Source: Suillus spraguei (Eukaryota > Basidiomycota > Agaricomycetes > Boletales > Suillaceae). Taken from it: a stretch of DNA of 64,000 bases. How positions within the stretch are numbered: the stretch's first letter is position 1; each line of letters starts with the position of its first letter. The notes below the pieces were generated by a model, which did not search any database, was not told the DNA's origin, and saw only the letters and a list, made by a program, of their open reading frames with translations. This document shows, piece after piece, positions 1 to 11,738 of the stretch. The stretch covers positions 62,001-126,000 of the forward strand of contig JABCPU010000085.1 in assembly GCA_016800925.1 (NCBI GenBank). The letters are read 5' to 3'. The translations under genes and the position numbers were made by a program.

Positions 1-861
1 CGTTCAAGGTCTGCAACTGTTAGAACAGCGTCAACCGCGATCTGAGCGAATTGCTGCAACTCCTTCGACACGCTGGACCAAATTTAAAGCATATTCAAGG
101 AAAGAAAGGACTAGCGCACATTTTGCTGCCTAGACTGGTCATCGCGGTCTTGATAAGATTTTCTTTGTTTTCAGGTGAGAACTCGACACGATCTGAGATG
201 CTATCGAGTTTCTCGCAAGCAACAGTACAGGCCCGGTCAAAACCATCTGCTATACGGATGGGATGAATACCACGGTCTAGCAGATCTTCACTCTGCTCCA
301 AAAGTGCACCAGCCAGTACTTCAAATGAATTTCAATAAGAGGAAGGAGACAGGCACAAGTTAAGATCGTACCGACAACACCAGTAGTCCCGTCTCCGATC
401 TCCTCGTCCTGGCTTTTGGACAGCTGCACGAGGAGCTTTGCAATTTGATGCTCAACCTCCATTTGTCCCAAAATAGTTGCACCGTCATTCGTCACAGTGA
501 TCTCGCCGTCAGGCGATATGAGGATTTTATCCAACCCTGCGTGATTGATCGATCAAGCTCCTGTGTGCAGCGCTTTAATGGAGCTCACCTCGAGGTCCTA
601 GAGAAGTCCGGATTATGTTTGCCACTGTCCGTGCCGCAAGAATGTGCGACTTGGATATATTTTGTGAACTCGGCACTGTTGATCGGCAAGAAAATCGCTT
701 ACCTTGATTGCCTCTACACCATGAGTTCTTGTTTTTCTTCCCTGCTCCCTCAGGATGATGAACGGTCGGCCATACTGGAATAATTGAGCACGAAGTATAG
801 TATGATTTGGCTATGGGATATTCACCTCATCAGTTGCATATACAGCTTCTTGTTGAGCCAT
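1..861 (-). CDS. CCT5: T-complex protein 1 subunit epsilon (CCT5), N-terminal part
   Basis: Subunit of the cytosolic TRiC/CCT chaperonin that folds actin, tubulin and other proteins using ATP. On the minus strand six exons join in phase: 861-826, 774-703, 649-589, 536-372, 318-120 and 72-1, with the C-terminal two thirds beyond the left edge. The start [12 protein letters not shown] is the usual fungal CCT5 start. Next come [35 protein letters not shown] (equatorial, ATP site), VTNDGATIL and the nucleotide-binding GDGTTGVV, then [16 protein letters not shown] and HPIRIADG. Introns are 46-54 bases, and all phases agree, so no lesion is visible. It is divergently placed to the PP2A gene, with about 170 bases between the two start codons. 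The family assignment is secure from these group II chaperonin motifs; epsilon identity rests on the N-terminus. Confidence 0.95.
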
Positions 862-1034
862 GATTTTGTTGCTGAACGCGTCGCGTTTTGGAGACTGAGG
901 TGACACGATTATTGCGTGACAATGACCTTGATAGAGTGTGCGTGATTCCGTGACATGGGGTTTAGTGGAAATTACAAGGGACGCTCTTCATACTCTTCTT
1001 CTGTCATTAACTTCCAGCACAGTCCAAACTTATC

Positions 1035-2337
<1,303 letters not shown>

Positions 2338-3392
2338 TGTTTGTCGATATTGTACATAGTGCCTGCGTCGTGTATCCTACCTTGGGGCTGCGTCAGTCTC
2401 AACAACGAACATTATATACCATGTTACACGACAGAGTAATCACTACTCATCCTTCAACGTCATTAATTCGACATTCTTCAAGATCATTTTCCATAAGATG
2501 CTCATTGCTTGTTATATAGCCTCCCATTATGGACTGTGTATTGTAGGAGGACAAAAGAATAGAGAATTGTGATGAGTCTTTGTATACTGTAGTGTGCGGT
2601 ATTGCATCGGCCAGTGGCTAAGGCGCGACGCCGGAGTCCGACGTCGGGCCGATGAAGATAAGTATGTGGTCAGTAACGCCGAGACAATATATATCATCAA
2701 CTGCACTAGTACTTACTACTTACTACCAAACACTGTAGAAAGTATGTGTTGTACAAACTCGTTGGATTGTGCACTAGGATCTGTGTACACCGTGTGATCT
2801 GGCATGCGTTGTTATACAGTGACGTATATTCGGTCACCGGTGGATAGATGCACTGTAAACCATGTCAGAAATTTTATTTTTCCTTACATCAATCATGTAC
2901 GAACGAATGTCGGGCGTAGCTTCTAAGAGTGCTTCGATGGGCCGTACAATGATGAACATGAGAACCGGACAAAAATTCCTGTTCGAACCGTGGTTCTGGA
3001 CCGGACCGCGACAGCACTATTGGCCACACGTGACCTTGACTTCCAATTTTATGTCCAGTTCAATTTCAGCTTTGCGCAGTATTTTGCACCATCTAAATTC
3101 TACATGATTACATAAGTGTAGACTCGCATCCCTTAAACTGTGATACATATGGATATGCGACCCCGACATTGTCGGAGTCCCACTGGCACTGATGGCTAGT
3201 TAGTGATCTAGCGCTTAGTATCGGTAATCAGACTAGCGTCTATCGTACTGTACTGCCCTCAACCGCATACAAATGCACGTGTACCGAACCTCTCCTCACT
3301 CTCACCTGAACTTCATCCACAGATACCTACCCTCGTCGTCCACACACCGTCCAGCCCACTTCACTCCTCCTTGTTATTATGCGCTATTTATC
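2338..3392 (+). other. Intergenic stretch with one GC-rich hairpin
   Basis: No gene is supported here. Short open frames exist but have no recognisable motif or splice pattern. The only structure seen is a perfect 8-base inverted repeat, CATCGGCC at 2605-2612 and GGCCGATG at 2647-2654, with a smaller CGACG/CGTCG pair inside. The loop contains GTGGCTAAGGC, which resembles a tRNA D arm, but the whole unit is only 50 bases and has no T arm. Confidence 0.4.
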
Positions 3393-3394
3393 GT

Positions 3395-4437
3395 TGTGCC
3401 CGGTAGCTGGGAAGGCCAATATAATACACTTGAGCGTGAGTCCCATGTCACCTTCATATTCGTTTTGTGCCTCATCCCCGCGCTCTGTTTACAGTCATCA
3501 GGGTAAACAATCTTTCACTCCCTTCCGAGCGTGTATCCGCAGGTTTTTACGTCTCCATTAATCCTATTCGAGGAGGTGCTGGAAATCAGCTGACCTTGAA
3601 CTATCACCCGACGAATCCAAAGTGTTGAGTGACGTCGTGATTCTGTACAGTCTATAATAGCTTTCTGGTGCGATTCAAAGACTGATCATTTGTCTGTAGA
3701 TCGTTACGCGAGGTACCTGAATTATCGATGGTGATTAGCTTACCCTATGACCTCGATCGAATGCTAGGCAATGGGGAAGTCATTGCAAAATTAGAGACGT
3801 CGTGGAATGAGCTACTCGATTGTGAAGATAAGCTTTTCGGTAAGTAACCTTCTGCTCACTCGTTCGCGTATACTTATATCTCGTAGACATCTCCATCTCC
3901 TTCCCGTTCGTCCTGGGCGATTACTCTTCCTTCACTCTGAAGACCGTTATTATACATCCTTGCGACAATCAGGACAGCGCACTACTTGACGTGAGTAACA
4001 TCAGCCTTTGCGCTGTTGTTTTTTGTTGACGGAACACCTGCTTCAGTCTATCGTTGGATGTGAGATTAATCGAGACACGGATGCGGGCATAAACGATTTG
4101 CCACATACGTGACAAGCAAGACGGTCTCTCACCTGAACCATGCTGTACAGCATTTTCAGTTAGTCCTGGGCCAATGTCTGGTCGGCCATCTTGACCAGGC
4201 AGCGACTGTCAGCAGCCTTAGGTGGGCCCGCCTTCAAGACTACATCTACATCTTCAAGACATCGATTCCATCACCTCTCTCTTCCGCGAAGCCCTTGCAT
4301 TGCGTCCGCAGGGCCACCCCGATCATCCATCATCTATTTATGACCTCCTTATTATAGTATTCATCTAGATATCACCGCCATCTATATCCATGAATCCGCG
4401 CAACTGTCCTACAAGCTATTGCCCCTCTGTCTAGGAT
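3395..4437 (+). pseudogene. TPR-family protein of agaricomycetes, broken
   Basis: A multi-exon gene relic related to a large mushroom family with an N-terminal conserved domain and C-terminal tetratricopeptide repeats; its function is unknown. Recognisable pieces in order: PGSWEGQYNTLE near 3395, FYVSINPIRGGAGNQ near 3543, LREVPELSMVISLPYD near 3706, DISISFPFVLGDYSSF near 3884, HPCDNQDSALLD near 3955, then SIVGCEINRDTDAG at 4048. The TPR part starts near 4110 (TVSHLNHAVQHFQLVLGQC) and continues as FREALALRPQGHPDHP in a different frame, then IYIHESAQLSYKLLPL in yet another. At least two frame changes and in-frame stops (for example after GINDLPHT near 4107) show it is inactive. Weak TPR-like traces may continue to about 4760. 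The family match is from memory of related proteins. Confidence 0.7.
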
Positions 4438-5010
4438 ATGACTATCAACGTCACTCTCATACGTACTCACCCCTTTCTTTTACATACGCAATCACTCTTC
4501 ATTACATGCCTCAGATATACTTTCTTTTAATTCTCCATCTCAATCACTCCCCATCAAATATCATCTAGTCCGAGCCTCTCTGATTCTTGAGACTCTAGAG
4601 GGCACCTACTTTGTAGTTTTGTGGTCATTGATTCTGTGATCCGCGCATGCATCCACCTTTGACAAGTCGTTTTGAGCGCTCTGCGTTCTGGGTGATGATC
4701 ATCGTCCACAACTTGAAACACTCAACAACCTTGCAGGGGCTCCCAGATCATGTTTGAACGTACAGTACAATTTGGTGGCGGTGAGGTTCTAGATGAGTGC
4801 ATTCAATGTCATTGTCACCATTTCTCTGTACCGCATCCTGAGGGACATTTCATTTCAACATGATTTTGCCCGACTCACTTGGCCTTGTCACTCACATCAT
4901 GCTTCGGTTATGAAGGTACTTTAATGAGGATACAAACAAGCACAGCGGGCCCTGCCACGTAAGTGTTTATGCATCCTGGCTAAGTAGGGTCTCATTGTCA
5001 CTCATCGCAC
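4438..5010 (+). other. Intergenic stretch, possible TPR debris
   Basis: No intact gene. A short frame near 4680-4760 reads LCVLGDDHRPQLETLNNLAG, which could be a decayed TPR unit of the preceding relic. Nothing else is recognised. Confidence 0.35.
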
Positions 5011-5068
5011 GATGTTACTCTATGCCATGGGGGTGAGTGGATCTTTGATTGAACATTTCTGCAAGCAA
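5011..5068 (+). pseudogene. Short relic of a QOX gene (exon 2 fragment)
   Basis: The stretch reading TTACTCTATGCCATGGG through GTGGATCTTTGATTGAACAT and on to CAAGCAAGACGG closely matches exon 2 of QOX copy B around 14966-15020 (the part encoding LYAMGASGSLIEHFYEED). No flanking exon remains. It lies about 250 bases beyond the 3' end of QOX copy A but in the opposite orientation, so it comes from a separate copy. Confidence 0.7.
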
Positions 5069-5321
5069 GACGGAACTAAAAGACTAATATGAAGTACATA
5101 CGACGAGTTGCATGTTGTGAGTATTGTCTACCATAAGACCCTGCCCCAGCAGACAATAATCACGGATATATATAAATAAAAACAAAAAGCTTCTGAAGCT
5201 TAAAGTCGTAGTCAAATCGAAAATATAACAACGAAAGTGAAACATAGTGAGATAATGATAATTTATAGGGTAAGCGGGGCTTGTGATACATACATCTCAA
5301 TCTCAAATCCTTCGCACGCCC

Positions 5322-6984
5322 CTAATCCTTCACAGGAAACGCTTCTTGACTGAAGGGCCTCCTGCCCTCGTCTGTCCACTCCTCTGTCAATCTCGCAGCC
5401 CGAAGGAAGAGCGATCCATCCAACGCTTCTGCGCCCTCCAGTCCCGTATCCTTGAAGTAGCCCTTGGGCCGTGTTCCATAAATCGACGAGAAATGCGCAA
5501 AGGCACGCTGAATCTTCGACATATGATCATTCGGGTGCGTTATCGCAGACTGAACGATGTCGAGGAATTCGTTGGTCACCTTGTCTTCTGACGATTCAGA
5601 AAGATGCGAAGTGCCATTAACGAACCCTTGAATGTCGAGCGAAGGGAAGCCGCGTGCGATCCACCACCCAAGAGTCGATGCAAAGTATGCCCGAAGCAAA
5701 ATAATTTGCGACTTTTGCGTCAGGTAGGGCAAAAGGGACGTGAGGAAGAGGGTTGGCGTGACCAGATGCATGCTGGAGCGACCAAAAAGTCAGTATTTTT
5801 TTCGCAGATCCAGATTGAAGCCACTTGCAAGATGAAGTCTGCTGTGAAGCCCTTGCCTTCCTTCCATCCGCCAACGGTGTAGATGATGGCGTTCGCCCAA
5901 ATACATTCTTCCATCTTACGTTCGATTTCGCCCGGCTGAGACACGTCGATCGTCCATTCTTCAGCGTAGCGCCATACAGTATCGCCGTGCGTGGACATCA
6001 GGCCCTCGAGATCTTTAAAATACTTCTTGACTTCCTTCCGTGAGAATTCCGGATCTTGCTGGATCTTGGCAAGAATAGAAAATGCATGATTTCTTGGCTG
6101 TCGTTCGAGCCGAGAGGACGCAGGAGATGTCTTTGCATTAAGGAAAAGCGAGGCGAGGCGACTCGTCTCCTTTTCTACAATCCCGCTGGGGTCGAAAAGA
6201 TGCGGCGGCAAAAACTCATTCTCGTGCACGCTGGCCATTCCAAGACCTCGACATGTCTGTCAGTGACCTGTTTGCGATGATATGTCGGGTCGCTCACCTT
6301 CGACAACCATGCCTGGGATGCCCATCTCCGCGCCGTATCCCACATGGATGAACGCGTGGAACGCACTTCCAAGGAAGCGCGACAACAAGGCCGGCTGTGC
6401 GGACGCGTCTCGTCCGTCTATGAAGTTGTACTTCTTAGAGAAGACGTATTCCTCGAGCGTGGCGCTAAGGCCCTTTTCCTCCAAAACCTTGGTAAAGAAG
6501 TTTTTGTACGCGAAGTAATATCTGACAGGAAATTGATTGAGCGGAGCTTCTGAAGCATTCATTTTAAACTCACTTGTTGTCGCCTAGATGATCGACGAAG
6601 TTCTCTTCTGTGATAGCCTCAGGAGGCGTGATGGCGAGGCGCTGGCGGCCGCTGTCTTGCTTGTAGTACTCTTCGATCAGAGATCCGCTCGCGCCTATGG
6701 AATAAAGTGCTAGCGCGCGATGCGAGATATGGCTTGATCGACGCTCGAGTCAGCAACATGAAAGACGAATCAGTTAAGACGCGCACGCACTTATGCAACG
6801 GCTTGTCGTGGAAGAAGATGTGGTGCTTCGTATGGTTGTCCTTCAAGACACGTATCAAAGCTTCCACTGTTTCTGCGGAGGGGCCAGGATACCGCGCAGG
6901 GGCAAGTACGTGAGGTGGATAGGATGGGGTGGGGAACAGGGCATCGAGTTCGCTGTCACGATAAGTCTGTTGAACTACAGCCAT
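5322..6984 (-). CDS. Questin oxidase-like protein, copy A
   Basis: Member of the questin oxidase-like family (DUF4243; relatives include the AflY type), thought to catalyse oxidative ring cleavage of anthraquinone-type substrates; the substrate here is unknown. Inferred exons on the minus strand are 6984-6791, 6732-6574, 6521-6298, 6246-5829 and 5772-5322, giving 481 residues, the same as the other copies. Conserved blocks are the start MAVVQQTYRDSELDALFP, the NHxSHRALALY block, SGSLIEEYYKQD, the histidine block FHAFIHVGYGAEMGIPGM, HAFSILAKI, LGWWIARGFP and FAHFSSIYGTRPKGYFKDT. The fourth intron begins GCAAGT instead of GTAAGT. It differs from copies C and D at few residues (for example KSQIILL versus KSQILLL, EDKV versus EAKV). 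No lesion is visible. A TATA-like site lies 75 bases upstream. Confidence 0.85.
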
Positions 6985-7850
6985 CTTTGAGTTTGAGTGG
7001 GGATATCAGAATGCAGGAAGGCTTGTTTTGCTGAGTGCATCCCGAATCACCAACATGCATTTATACCCTTGTCGGCTGCTCGTGCATCTGGGGACCGTCC
7101 AAACACCACGTAGTAGAGTAAGTGTTTTGTCAGATGCCAAGCCCAAACGACTGCAAATCCAAATCTGTCTGTGTGAAAATGTTTGAAATGCAGTTGATTC
7201 GCTGCAGAAGCGAGAAATTGGTCAGATCTGGAAAGGGTACGAAAATGACGTAGCAAATGACGCGGATTCCGAGGTGTCAGTCGTGAGATATCCTCAAAAA
7301 ATCACTATGTAGCTGCACCAAGGAACTGCAGTCTAGCGTCGCAAAGTAACAAAGCCATGTCTGTCTATGCATGGATTTACGAAGAACGTTAATGACTCGT
7401 CAAGGACATCAGAAAACACCATTCACGAGAGCGGTAGGACCAAAACGCAGAATTAATCGTGCACTACAATGAATGTTGCTGATCGGAATGATGCTAGCCA
7501 TTCGTTCTCCACGTGGGATCATGCGCGAAGCTTTGCGGTCGGGTTCATGAGAAGCAGCGAACCAATCCATGCGAGCAAGGTGTTTCGGACGCCGGAATGT
7601 TGACAGAAGGAGCATGGAGATAGCTTTGGAAGGAATTGGTACGAATAAACCTGCGGGTGCCGAAGGTCAGACATGCACCAGTACCCCGCCCCCCTGGTTA
7701 CTTCTAGAAGGGTAGCATAGCTTTGGGAGGGATTGTGGATTCGTCCGGGACCCGTGGTTGCCGAATGTAAGACCCATACCGGTACCCGCCAATTACTTGT
7801 GGACACTGTCTCGGCGTAAGCGTCGAGTCTGCCATCTCAGAATAGAACAT
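6985..7850 (-). other. QOX upstream region, part of a segmental duplication
   Basis: This region is alignable by eye with 38434-39220, the upstream region of QOX copy C, but with indels and substitutions that increase away from the gene. Together with the gene and about 160 bases downstream it makes a duplicated segment (about 5160-7830 versus about 36600-39220). The open frames in it (for example 7519-7806) are not conserved in length between the copies and are not supported as genes. Confidence 0.7.
7059..7065 (-). promoter_or_regulatory. TATA-like box of QOX copy A
   Basis: TATAAAT on the minus strand, 75 bases upstream of the start codon and at the same place in copies C and D; copy B has one 66 bases upstream. 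Conservation of the motif and of its distance supports a core promoter. Confidence 0.6.
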
Positions 7851-8305
7851 AAAGAACAAAATTAGAATTTAAAAAATCAGTGCATACCCCAACTGTGGCG
7901 TTCATAACTGCCCCGCTTCGTGCAAATAGGCGTGGAAGCGGACATCAAGGATTCATGACACGTTGCTCGCAACAATCATGCTCTCCCCACCTCTCTTTTA
8001 GACTTCATTGAATATCCACGCTTTATTCCCATTGTACCCGGTGCCAAACCCGAGTACTTGTATCATCCACAGCCTAGGTTAGGGACTCTCATACAATGAA
8101 CTGCACAGCAATGGTCCCGCGGATCAGAAGACTTGCGCATCTAAAACGGCCGGCGGGAACGGCGGACTGATGGGGATGGCTCCATCAGGGCATTTGGGAA
8201 GTCGGAGACGCGGCGGGGGACACAGGTGTCCCCCTTTTCCTAGATAGAATTGTACTACATAGGGTATCGTACCCCACACGGTCATAAATTGGAATTTTAA
8301 AAAAA

Positions 8306-8465
8306 GGATTCATGACGAGGCAGATAGTATAATCCTGCTAGTGCAAAAGGACCCACCTGAAAGGCTGTCACAGTAGACGATAACACTAACAGACAGTCAT
8401 ACAAGAGGAAGGGTTAACACAACGAGCGGATGCCGGGCGGGAAGGATATGTCTACGAGGAGCAAG
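8306..8465 (+). repeat. Direct repeat unit 1
   Basis: Starts near AAGGATTCATGACGAGGCAG and runs past AACGAGCGGATGCCGGGCGGG. A second, diverged copy lies at about 8936-9125 in the same orientation. The first bases also resemble 7938-7960 (AAGGATTCATGACACG). No coding potential is seen; the units may be ends of a small transposable element. Confidence 0.65.
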
Positions 8466-8935
8466 CGAGGGCGGAGAGCAGCAAGAGAACGAGATCAGCG
8501 AGCAAGAGATCATTCTGGAATAGTTTTTTTTTCACATAGAAAGAACAATATTAGAATAAAATCAATGCTTGCTCACCTCGATGAACAAGCAAGCGCCAAA
8601 AGCAGCAAGAGAGTGAGAGCAACAAGCGAGAGAATGAGCCGAAAATTTGAGTCCCACCACCAACTCACACTGTTCTCGCTCTCACAGACAAAAACACTTG
8701 AGGCCTTGAGGATGACAGCACATCCCGGAGGTTGGAGAAATGATAGGTAAGGACCTGTTATTGCTCGTCGTCTGGTTGAATGCCTTCACACGTTGCCTTC
8801 GGCCACCTGCCAGGTCCAAAAACCTAGCGCCGAGATCCCTCGGGCCGGTTATTTTACTCGAGTTTAACTTTTGTCGAGCGATTTTACGGTCAGGTGACCA
8901 AAGCAACTTCCCCACTGCGAACATGCGTGGAAGTG
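8466..8935 (+). other. Purine-rich low-complexity stretch between the two repeats
   Basis: Contains many GAGCAAGCGAG and AGCAAGAGA-like short repeats. The overlapping open frames (8430-8750, 8682-8924) have the biased composition of this repeat and are not supported as genes. Confidence 0.5.
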
Positions 8936-9125
8936 AACATCAAGGATTAATGACGAGACAAATAGTATAATCCTGCAAGTGAAAAAGACCCACTTGAATT
9001 ATGGCTGTGGTATTATACAGCAACACTAACACACAGTCAAACAACTTGAAGAAGCAACGTGGAAGGAAAGGGTTAACACAGCGAGCGGACGCCGGACGGG
9101 AAGAATATCAGGAAGGTTATGTGTA
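8936..9125 (+). repeat. Direct repeat unit 2
   Basis: Diverged copy of 8306-8465: AAGGATTAATGACGAGACAA at the start and GAGCGGACGCCGGACGGGAA near the end, with an insertion of about 25 bases in the middle. Confidence 0.65.
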
Positions 9126-9283
9126 CAAGAAGAAAGGGAGTGAGATCAGTAAGCGAGTGCCAAGAACAGCAAGCGAGTGAGATCAGTGAGCAGGAGATCA
9201 TCGGAGTTGGACATCCTAAGGCTCAGGTGCCTATTCCCACGGCCAAATCATTTGTGTTGCGTTAAGGGATGTCCAATTAGACA

Positions 9284-9955
9284 TGCTCAATTCTTAAGAG
9301 TTGTCAAGTCCCACCGTGCCTTAGAACCAAACAATTTAGCCGACCGGGTGAGGCTTCATTTGCAGCTACCGCGCTTACTCCGCCTTATCAAACAATCAAG
9401 GTCACAACAGTGTGCTCGCTATGCAGCGAAAACGGGAGCTTTGTGAGCTCTTAACTATCCTTTCTGCCTCATCTGCTATGTTGGGCATCTCACAACGCAC
9501 TCGCCTCGAACTTGAGCACTTCATTTTCGCCGATGGTGACAATGATGACCATCATCGCACTGCTGCATTTCTCACAAGAACAAACGATATGTTGGTGGTC
9601 ACGAGTGATACTCGTGTATGACATGTTGTACTCTTGTGGAATATGACTTGGAGGATTGTTGTAAGTCCTCTGCTGAGCACCATCAATGTCTTGTAAAACA
9701 CTATAGACACCATGTGAAGAATCAACAGTGTTGTATAGTAAGTTCTGCGCTGGATTGGTATAGCGAAGTGTCTGCAAAGACATTCAAGACTTCAAACTTC
9801 AAACATTGAAGTCCGTCACTGGATGTCTGTTGTCAGTCATCCAGGATGCATACCGGGTTCTTACCCTTTCTGGGAACCGAAATTACGATCGCAAATAAAG
9901 AGCTGACAACTCTTGACCGTGACAACTTAAGTACTTAAGAATTGAGCACGCCTTA
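9284..9955. repeat. Fold-back (MITE-like) element, uncertain
   Basis: The sequence TGCTCAATTCTTAAG at about 9284 recurs inverted at about 9938-9952 (CTTAAGAATTGAGCA), and GAGTTGTCAAG near 9298 has an inverted partner near 9906. The interior has no recognisable transposase. Open frames on both strands (9412-9621 plus, 9490-9783 minus) look like nothing known. The ends and target-site duplication were not resolved. Confidence 0.45.
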
Positions 9956-10023
9956 TATACCGTATCTGAGTTGTCTCAGACATGTTTCAAACTCGGTTCG
10001 AACACGGACGGGCCCTCTTTTAG

Positions 10024-10640
10024 ATGTTGTCCCACTTGTCGAGTTCACGGTCTTTGCGCACAGCATCCTCAGCCGTTTTTCCTAACCTTTATGCCCGTGA
10101 ATGTCTCTCAACCACTCTGCGCTTTCACCTCCCACAACCTACAGACATCAACGCTCAGCACGACAGAGTGACTGCCACTACACGTATGGTCGAGAGCATT
10201 CCGTACCATTTTTTGGCTTCTTCATCCTCATCCACCACCCTCTTCCATGAAGTATAGCATATCATTGACAAGAGTACTTTACATGATGAAATTTCAATCA
10301 TGAACCAATTCAAATTCCCACGTCTGAGTGGGATGAGGATGCAATATGAATCATCATTACCAATGACAGGAACATGTATGCACTATGTAGGGTGTATGAG
10401 GTAGAGTTGCGGGCCAGGAGATGTAATGAGAGAGGGCGGGATGTTGACTGCGAGCGCGATGAGGATCTGGCGCAGTGGCACTAGATCTTAGCGTGGACGT
10501 GCTCCCCGGTTTTGGCTTCCACAAAAGTGAAACGACCGCGCAACGGCACAGCTAGGCCGCAGGTACCAGGAATGAGGAGGAGCAAAGATGACGGCATTTA
10601 CAAGCACTAGGGTTGGTCAGTGTCGTAAGGACCAATGTCG
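10024..10640. repeat. Copies of a dispersed repeat also present at 22.3-22.5 kb
   Basis: From about 10315 to 10620 the plus strand resembles 22270-22475 plus (shared ACCAATGACAGGA, GTGTATGAGGTAGAG / GTGTACAAGGTAGAG, GGATGTTGACTGCGA / GCA, AGGTACCAGGAA). From 10024 to about 10140 it resembles the minus strand of 22400-22525 (GTTGTCC.ACT, CTTTGC.CACAGCA). The 10 kb locus therefore contains two oppositely oriented pieces of the same repeat. The family was not identified. Confidence 0.55.
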
Positions 10641-10857
10641 ATCTTCCTCGACCCCACCTCCTCCGGCGCTAGTGTATTTCCGATTGTCCTCATTCTCTTT
10701 AGCAGAGGAGGAATCCGCCGCGTTATACTCATTGTGGAACTGTAAGTTGATAGCTTGGTCTATGACATTAAACGGTCCATACTCGTACTGGACGTGCATC
10801 CACTTGATTTCAGCTCCAAATTTGAAGGAACACTTCACCACATGTAGTTTCCTTGGA

Positions 10858-11030
10858 CGGGAATTCAAGACTTCCTCGGTGCCACCTCACATCTTTCGCC
10901 AAGGGTTAGGCGCTAGCTCACCCTCAAAGTTGAACGATCATATGTTGAAAACTCAGTACTTCAATGGGTACGGAACTGGAAGTCCTAGAGCCACCGGATG
11001 TCCACGAGAGACTGAGGGAGGGCATGAAAC
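10858..11030 (+). pseudogene. Relic of the QOX last exon
   Basis: ATTCAAGACTTCCTCGGTGC followed by CACCTCACATCTTTCG matches the QOX copy B last exon near 16034 (encoding IQGFLGATSYISS), and GGGTACGGAACTGGAAGTCC at about 10967 matches the later block encoding KDTELEGAEALDG near 16213. The sequence between is shorter and frames are lost. It lies inside a 204-codon open frame (10588-11202) that is therefore probably chance. Confidence 0.6.
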
Positions 11031-11738
11031 CCTCAGACAACAAGGGTTTGGATCAAATATATTGATTGTTCAACAGATACGCAGCGGTGACAGTTATGGA
11101 GCACAAGATAGACTGAGGAAGGGAAAAGGACGGAGTAAAGGGCCTTCATCGGTTAAATTGAAACTCAGATGTCACCGCTACTCGGACCCATGTTTTGCGT
11201 GAGTTCTGCCGATCAAAGACTCAAATTTCAAAGACCGGTTCGTTAAACACCGAACACTAGGCTACACTAGGTCAGCATTAAGGAAAGATGTCCGCTCAAC
11301 TATCTTCCTTATAAGGTCTGAACTAGTAGGTACCCCACGATCCTCGCTCTTCCACTTATGCCCCCTTGCGGCGAAATTATGGCACTATGGCTTGCAGGGA
11401 ATAGGGAAACGTAATTCACTACAGAGTGCTACGGAGCACAATTCAACCCGCTGATGCTGACTCGTTACGTTCATTTTCTATCATCATTCCTATCATCGAT
11501 GCCCCTGCAAGATAATCCTGATTTATAGAAGAATGAGTATTGAAAAATGTTATCTCAACCGCTATCTAACTCGCCGAGAAGATCCAAGGTTGGCAACTTG
11601 ATTTCAACCTCTCAGTGGCACTGCAGTGGCCCACGATGGTCGCATCAATGGAAATAATGAATCCATAACTAATTATTAATGTCGACATATGGTTGGATAT
11701 ATAACTAAGTTTATAATCGCCCTTGCTCCTTTATCGGA
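11031..11738 (+). other. Intergenic stretch
   Basis: No gene or repeat recognised. An AT-rich stretch with GGATATATAAC at about 11694-11704 lies 35-45 bases before the next start codon and could serve as its TATA region. Confidence 0.4.

Noticed and set aside
2605..2654. Possible tRNA gene
   Set aside because: Only 50 bases with no T arm or anticodon arm; kept as a hairpin only.
8430..8750. 106-codon plus-strand frame rich in Arg/Ser/Lys
   Set aside because: Produced by AGCAAGAGA-type simple repeats; no domain.
10588..11202. 204-codon open frame, plus strand
   Set aside because: It contains a decayed QOX exon read partly out of frame and a dispersed repeat; there is no recognised domain, so the length is probably chance.
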